NCBI GenBank assembly: GCA_002384815.1
Contig: DGBN01000065.1
Location: forward strand, 130,273-194,272
DNA length: 64,000 nucleotides
Direction: 5' to 3'
Origin: Oxalobacteraceae bacterium UBA4003
Lineage (GTDB): Bacteria; Pseudomonadota; Gammaproteobacteria; Burkholderiales; Burkholderiaceae_D
Part shown: piece after piece, positions 59,679-64,000 of the stretch
How the letters are laid out: each line of letters starts with the position of its first letter
Position numbering within the stretch: position 1 is the stretch's first letter
Translations under genes and position numbers: made by a program
The notes under the pieces: model-generated
What the model was told of the DNA's origin: nothing
The model's input: only the letters and a program-made list of their open reading frames with translations
The model's database searches: none

Positions 59679-60641
59679 ATGAACGCAACTGCCACAAAAT
59701 CTAAAAGCACAAAAAAAACAGCTCCCAAAGCGACCGCTGCTACTCGCGCCAAACCTGCCGGCAAAGCAGTAGCAAAATCATCTGCGAAAACCCTGGCAGG
59801 AAAAGTCGTCAAGGCATTGACCAAGGCTATCAAGCCCGCGCTTAAATCAGTATCCAAAGTCGCGAAAAAAACACCGGTAAAGACTGCGGTAAAATCCGGC
59901 AAGGTCGCTGGCAAAACAAAAACGGTTGCGTCAAAATCCGTCGCGAAAAAAATTGTGAAGCCGGCGACGAAACCTGTAGTGAAACCTGCAGTCAAAGTAA
60001 AGCCGACTGGCAAGACCGTCGCAAAACCAATTAAAAAGGAAGCTGCTGCAAGTCCCCGCAAGGTAACTGCAGCGGCAGCAACACCGAACAAAGACGCATC
60101 TCGGTCAGGAGCAGGCAGCAGCAAAAAGACCGTCTCCGGATCAGTAGATAAAATTAAACAACCTGTAGTTTTGAAAGTACGCGAAGTGGCAACTAAATCA
60201 AGCAAAGCAACCCCTAGCGCCGCTAATGACGGCACCCTGTTATCCGAAGCGCAAATCCTGAAGATGGGCGAAAAGGATTACATGAATCCGGCGCAACTCG
60301 CTTTTTTCAAAGACCGCCTGCAGCAGCTTGAAAAAGATTTGTTGAAGAACGCAGATGAAACCACCGAGCATTTGCGCGAAACCGTGCTGGTTCCTGATCC
60401 TGCAGATCGCGCCACGATTGAGGAAGAACATGCCCTGGAATTGCGCACCCGCGACCGCGAACGCAAACTGCTGAAAAAAGTACAGCAATCAATCGCCAGC
60501 ATAGACTCCGGCGATTACGGCTGGTGCGAAGAGACCGGCGAACCGATCGGCGTACCGCGTTTGCTGGCACGTCCTACTGCCACGCTGTCGCTGGAAGCAC
60601 AACAACGTCGCGAATTGAAACAGAAATTGTATGGCGATTGA
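59679..60641 (+). CDS. dksA: DksA-type RNA polymerase-binding factor with long H1-like N-terminal extension
   Basis: A 320 aa protein. Residues 185-320 are DksA: LKMGEKDYMNPAQLAFFKDRL, the coiled-coil tip DPADRAT with both conserved Asp, and YGWCEETGEPIGVPRLLARPTATLS. Only the first of four zinc-finger Cys remains, as in other Burkholderiales DksA, so it is expected to work without zinc. Residues 1-184 are a Lys/Ala/Val/Pro/Thr-rich low-complexity tail resembling histone H1-like bacterial proteins. AAGGACAAGGGACT precedes ATG 59679, and the frame is uninterrupted. Binds RNA polymerase with ppGpp by family knowledge. Confidence 0.9.
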   Translation: MNATATKSKSTKKTAPKATAATRAKPAGKAVAKSSAKTLAGKVVKALTKAIKPALKSVSKVAKKTPVKTAVKSGKVAGKTKTVASKSVAKKIVKPATKPVVKPAVKVKPTGKTVAKPIKKEAAASPRKVTAAAATPNKDASRSGAGSSKKTVSGSVDKIKQPVVLKVREVATKSSKATPSAANDGTLLSEAQILKMGEKDYMNPAQLAFFKDRLQQLEKDLLKNADETTEHLRETVLVPDPADRATIEEEHALELRTRDRERKLLKKVQQSIASIDSGDYGWCEETGEPIGVPRLLARPTATLSLEAQQRRELKQKLYGD

Positions 60642-60678
60642 TTCCGTTCGGAATTAATCAGCATAAGTCACAAACAAG

Positions 60679-60713
60679 GCGCGCGGCCCTCTATCCGCGC
60701 GCTTTGTTTTTTT
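60679..60713 (+). terminator. Terminator after dksA
   Basis: GCGCGCGG (60679-60686), loop of eight, CCGCGCGC (60695-60702), then CTTTG and a T-run to 60713. Strong intrinsic terminator isolating dksA from the next operon. Confidence 0.9.
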
Positions 60714-60714
60714 G

Positions 60715-60735
60715 TAAAATGCAATTCTGTTGCAA
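60715..60735 (+). promoter_or_regulatory. Putative Zur operator and -10 before the ZnuD-like operon
   Basis: ATGCAA (60719-60724), five bases, TTGCAA (60730-60735), the same dyad as upstream of the Zur-like gene. A TAAAAT (60715-60720) that could act as -10 overlaps its left arm. It is the only dyad in the 232-base gap besides the dksA terminator. Function inferred from the repeat of the motif at two zinc-linked loci. Confidence 0.5.
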
Positions 60736-60873
60736 TACAAGATATTGTGTTTCAATGGACTAAGCATTTTTGCCCCATATCCGGCGTGAGACAAATCGAG
60801 CGTGAAGCTTGATCGCACTTTTCTTTGCATGTATTTCACCTCCGCCATGCCGCATAAATAAACGAGTGATTTT

Positions 60874-61263
60874 TTGAACCCTGCCTTCTCATCACGCACA
60901 CCAACAGCAACACGGCTTTGCTTCGCTGCATTGCTGGTGGTCGCCGTATTGTTCGCGCAATGGATGGGCTTGCGGCATCGGATCGAACATGCGGATAGTC
61001 AATATTTAGCGCAGGCTATAGCCCAACCATCTGCCGCCTCAACCTCCGGCGCAACGCTGGATTCCGCGGCTGAATATGCAAGCGAAAAATCGCACTCCTG
61101 TACCTTGTTTGATGGCATGGCGTTGGCGGATAGCGCTGCGGCACTTCCGTTTATCCCCCTGCTGCAAGCCAGCGTGCAAGTTCTGGCGCTATGGGCCGCC
61201 CACGCTTCGTGGGATGCGCCGTTCCTCTGCTACTTCTCCTCACGCGCACCACCAACGGCGTAA
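60874..61263 (+). CDS. Small secreted or membrane protein upstream of the TonB receptor
   Basis: A 129 aa protein starting with TTG at 60874 (no ATG available; weak ribosome-binding site). It has one N-terminal hydrophobic segment (about 16-32), the motif GLRHRIEHAD, a conserved-looking HSCTLFDGMALAD around residue 73-85, a second hydrophobic stretch (about 90-115) and the C-terminus FSSRAPPTA. His and Cys near the membrane suggest metal binding. It lies 84 bases before the ZnuD-like receptor and probably shares its promoter. Function unknown. Confidence 0.65.
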   Translation: MNPAFSSRTPTATRLCFAALLVVAVLFAQWMGLRHRIEHADSQYLAQAIAQPSAASTSGATLDSAAEYASEKSHSCTLFDGMALADSAAALPFIPLLQASVQVLALWAAHASWDAPFLCYFSSRAPPTA

Positions 61264-61347
61264 CTGATTTTTCCTGCCTGTACTGCCACGTCTGAGCGCT
61301 CTGCGATTCAGCGTGACTGTCTCTATCCGCTTTTCCAAGGAAGTATC

Positions 61348-63375
61348 ATGATCACCCAACGCACCTTGCTGGCAAGCGCCGTTCTGTCTGCGCTCGCCTC
61401 CTTGTCACACTCTGCTTTTGCGCAAACGCAAGAACAAACCCTGCCCGCCGTCGTCGTCACGTCCACACCATTCAACAACGACGAAGGCGCACAAATTCTC
61501 GCTCCCGCCAAGGTTCTGTACGGCGATGAACTGCGCGAAAAACTCGGCAATTCGCTAGGCGATACGCTCTCGCAGGAACTCGGCGTCTCAGCCTCTGCCT
61601 TTGGTGCCGGCGCTTCACGCCCCATCATTCGCGGCCTGGAAGGCCCGCGCATCAAGATCCTGCAAAACGGCATGTCGGTCATGGATGCGTCCAGCCTGTC
61701 CAACGATCATGCAGTCGCCGGCGAAGCAGCTACCGCACGCCAGATCGAAATCCTGCGCGGCCCCGCAGCCCTGCTGTACGGCTCCGGCGCCATCGGCGGC
61801 GTGGTCAATATCATCAACGATCGCATTCCCACCATACTCAATGCCAAACCGACCGGCGAAGCGGAACTACGTTACGGCACCGCCGACCGCATGAAAAATA
61901 TGTCGCTGTCGGTGGACGGTGCAGCCGGCGATATCGCTCTGCATATCGATGGCAATCTGCGCGATGCCGACGATTACAAGATCCCCGGCAACGTCAGCCT
62001 GAGCGACCCGGCTCTGGGCTCGGGCCGCCTGCCCAATTCCTTTGCGCGCGCCAACAGCATCGGATTTGGCGCATCCTACATTCAGGACTGGGGGCACATA
62101 GGCGCCTCGGTCGGCATCAATGACGATCGCTACGGCATACCAACAGAAGAACAATCGTTCATCACCCTGAAACAAACGCGCTTCGATCTCGATGGTTTGA
62201 TCAGGGAACCGTTCGGCAATATCGAATCGCTGCGTTTCAAGCTGGGCCATACCGATTACAAACACACAGAAAATCTGCAAGACGGCACACCGGCTACCGA
62301 TTTCAAGAACAATGCTCTGGAAAGCCGCATCGAATTAACGCATAAAGCCATGGCCGGCTGGCGTGGCACCTTCGGCCTGCAAACGGAAAACTCGGAGTTC
62401 TCGGCTCTGCCCGCTGAGGATGATCACGGACACGGCCACAGCCACGCTACCGTTCCTGTCACCAAAAGCGAATCGATTGCCGCCTTCCTCGTAGAAGAAC
62501 GTGACTTCGGCCCTCTGCGCGCCAGCGCCGGCGCGCGCATAGAATCGGTCAAACGCAAACCGGATAGCCACTCCGGGCTGATGCAACGCGATTTCAATCT
62601 CGGTTCATATTCGCTCGGCGGTCTGTGGACATTCGCACCTGGCTACGGCTTGGGCGCTACGGCTGCGATTGCCCAACGTGCACCGGCAATCGAAGAACTG
62701 TATTCCGACGGTCCGCACGAATCGACTGCCACTTATGACATAGGCGACGCCAATCTGCGCAAGGAAACTTCGCGCAACTTCGAGCTGAGCCTGCAAAAAA
62801 CAGATGGCCTGATCCGCTGGAAAGCAAACATCTTTCAGAACCGCGTGAAAAACTTCATCTACGGACGTACCGACGGCACGAGCGTAGATGATCATGGCCT
62901 GCCAGATCCAGACGGTGAATTTACCCAGCGCTTCTGGGCCCAGAACAACGCCACGATACGCGGCGCAGAAGCCGAGATCAGCTACAACCTGCGTGGCGAA
63001 GGCTGGTCGCTGCGCGGCTTTGCCGACACCTCGCGCGGCAAGTTGAGCGGGCTCGACAATCTGCCGCTGCAACCGGCAACACGCTTCGGTGGCGAAGTCG
63101 GTTACCGCCAGGGTGGCTGGCGCTCCGGACTAAAGGTATTGCACGCACAGCAACAGGACAAATTAGCAAGTTTTGAAAGTTTCGCCACGCCTTCCTACAC
63201 CCAGGTAGATGCAAATTTATCCTTTACGCAACGCATCAACTCGACGCAACTTACCTGGTTCGCGATCGTTAAAAATCTGCTAAATGAGGATATCCGGCTG
63301 TCAACGTCGGTGTTGCGCGAAGTTGCACCACTAACTGGTCGAAACCTGATCATTGGCGTTCGCACAAGTTTTTAA
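61348..63375 (+). CDS. TonB-dependent outer-membrane receptor, ZnuD-like (zinc uptake)
   Basis: A 675 aa outer-membrane beta-barrel with a signal peptide ending in SAFA. The plug domain (about 30-150) has the TonB-box region LPAVVVTSTPF, GASRPIIRGLEGPRIKILQNG and EILRGPAALLYGSGAIGGVVNI. A periplasm-distal loop near residue 350-362 holds DDHGHGHSH, typical of zinc receptors of the ZnuD group. The C-terminus ends in aromatic GVRTSF. AAGGAAG precedes ATG 61348. Induction in zinc starvation through the upstream dyad is inferred. Confidence 0.88.
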   Translation: MITQRTLLASAVLSALASLSHSAFAQTQEQTLPAVVVTSTPFNNDEGAQILAPAKVLYGDELREKLGNSLGDTLSQELGVSASAFGAGASRPIIRGLEGPRIKILQNGMSVMDASSLSNDHAVAGEAATARQIEILRGPAALLYGSGAIGGVVNIINDRIPTILNAKPTGEAELRYGTADRMKNMSLSVDGAAGDIALHIDGNLRDADDYKIPGNVSLSDPALGSGRLPNSFARANSIGFGASYIQDWGHIGASVGINDDRYGIPTEEQSFITLKQTRFDLDGLIREPFGNIESLRFKLGHTDYKHTENLQDGTPATDFKNNALESRIELTHKAMAGWRGTFGLQTENSEFSALPAEDDHGHGHSHATVPVTKSESIAAFLVEERDFGPLRASAGARIESVKRKPDSHSGLMQRDFNLGSYSLGGLWTFAPGYGLGATAAIAQRAPAIEELYSDGPHESTATYDIGDANLRKETSRNFELSLQKTDGLIRWKANIFQNRVKNFIYGRTDGTSVDDHGLPDPDGEFTQRFWAQNNATIRGAEAEISYNLRGEGWSLRGFADTSRGKLSGLDNLPLQPATRFGGEVGYRQGGWRSGLKVLHAQQQDKLASFESFATPSYTQVDANLSFTQRINSTQLTWFAIVKNLLNEDIRLSTSVLREVAPLTGRNLIIGVRTSF

Positions 63376-63570
63376 AATAGCTGTCTGATTTTTGGCTACA
63401 CTAGTGACCTGCGGGAATCTGCGGGTCGCTTTGTGCTGCCCGCATGTGTTACCTTTAAGCGAAAATTTTGGCATGGCAGCATCGGACACATACTCCGATT
63501 GCGGTATTTTATAAACTTGGCGCACCCGTCTGTATTTGACCAGTGCACGCCGTTGTTCACCAGGATAGAC

Positions 63571-64000
63571 GTGGGGATTTTTTCGCTATTTGGCAAGAAG
63601 GATCAGCAGACGGCCCGCAAGTCGGCTGAGCAGGAGTCAGCGCAGAAAAAGCGCAACGACAATGCAGCTCGCATCAACGCAAAAAACGAAAACGAACAAA
63701 CGCAGCAAGTGCAGCGCAAGGCAGCACACGCCACGGCCATGAAGATCGATGCAATCGAGTCCGAAATGTCGTCCGAATTCGTCAAACCGCCGCCTTTCAG
63801 CGGCAATACCCTGCCCGGCCCGCCCAGCCAGTTCCTCAATACCAACGTCCGTGCGCCGGATACACACATTCACACCAAACCCGGCAGTGGCGACCCCACT
63901 CCGCCGCTTGGGCAGCCATCCATGCTGCCCGACATCATGGGCGCCAGCACTGCCTTCCTGCTCGGCGCGGAAACGGTCATAGGCCCGGTTGCCATTTCTG
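63571..64000 (+). CDS. Partial gene at right edge, unidentified
   Basis: An open frame from GTG 63571, with AGGA seven bases upstream, to the end of the window (143 codons, no stop). The start MGIFSLFGKK is followed by a long charged helix rich in Gln, Lys, Ala and Asn (about 10-60). A Pro-rich linker with two His (about 70-110) and the beginning of a hydrophobic domain (LLGAETVIGPVAIS) follow. No signal peptide. The family is not recognised; the rest of the gene is needed. Confidence 0.6.
   Translation, partial: MGIFSLFGKKDQQTARKSAEQESAQKKRNDNAARINAKNENEQTQQVQRKAAHATAMKIDAIESEMSSEFVKPPPFSGNTLPGPPSQFLNTNVRAPDTHIHTKPGSGDPTPPLGQPSMLPDIMGASTAFLLGAETVIGPVAIS

Noticed and set aside
59663..60235. 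190-codon minus-strand frame opposite the Lys-rich part of dksA
   Set aside because: Its Phe/Ala/Leu/Val-rich membrane-like translation is the mirror of the Lys/Ala-rich codons. No ribosome-binding site; the sense frame continues into DksA.
1..64000. CRISPR arrays, insertion sequences, rRNA genes
   Set aside because: No regularly spaced repeats, transposase-like proteins, terminal inverted repeats or rRNA sequence were seen.

Overview
The window is a contiguous piece of a betaproteobacterial chromosome. Several things point to Burkholderiales, most likely Oxalobacteraceae (Herminiimonas/Janthinobacterium type): the tRNA-Gln-prs-rplY-pth order, a PhaM-type PHB granule protein, the ahcY-holin-metF operon behind an S-adenosylhomocysteine (SAH) riboswitch, a DksA with an incomplete zinc finger, and the dapF-DUF484-xerC operon. 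The genus is an inference from protein style and synteny. Nothing looks like a prophage, insertion sequence, CRISPR array or genomic island; almost all of it is core genome.

Layout. 1-6.0 kb: end of tRNA-Gln, prs, rplY, pth, ychF, a MOSC protein and a diguanylate cyclase. 6.1-10.7 kb (minus): YfhL-type ferredoxin, coaD, rsmD and a pair of M16 peptidases, one catalytic and one lacking the zinc motif. 10.8-14.7 kb (plus): ftsY-ftsE-ftsX and rpoH; rpoH carries a perfect CIRCE operator. 14.8-23.5 kb (mostly minus): a complete aa3 cytochrome c oxidase cluster. It holds ctaC, ctaD, a 34-residue assembly peptide, ctaG and ctaE, then surf1, an SCO-like membrane protein, ctaA, ctaB and sco. 24-29.3 kb: bioC-like, comF-like, trmL, a PCu(A)C copper chaperone, a DUF411 protein, a diiron ferritin-like protein and a periplasmic glutathione peroxidase. 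29.5-36.6 kb: a two-component system, a TerC protein, a ProQ-family protein, a TauE/SafE permease, an MFS transporter and phaM. 36.7-43.2 kb: a truncated substrate-binding-protein gene, two DUF3108 proteins, queC, a CDP-alcohol phosphatidyltransferase, an EF-hand protein and an orphan ABC binding protein. 43.3-47.9 kb: cca, a GST-like protein, slt and 5-formyl-THF cyclo-ligase. 48-53.2 kb (minus): the activated-methyl cycle (metF, ahcY, metK) with structured leaders and an M14 peptidase. 53.4-57.8 kb: two lipid A acyltransferase genes, dapF, DUF484 and xerC. 58-63.4 kb: a zinc-homeostasis block (Zur-like regulator, CobW GTPase, DksA, a small secreted or membrane protein, a ZnuD-like TonB receptor). 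A partial gene runs off the right edge.

The points most worth a second look: (i) two matching dyads of the form NTGCAA-N5-TTGCAA, one before the Zur-like gene and one before the ZnuD-like operon, which look like a shared Zur operator; (ii) the DksA here carries a Lys/Ala-rich histone-H1-like extension of about 184 residues; (iii) CIRCE control of rpoH; (iv) a dyad in the metK leader that sequesters the bases immediately before the start codon; (v) small genes of 34 and possibly 20-61 codons that length-filtered annotation would miss.
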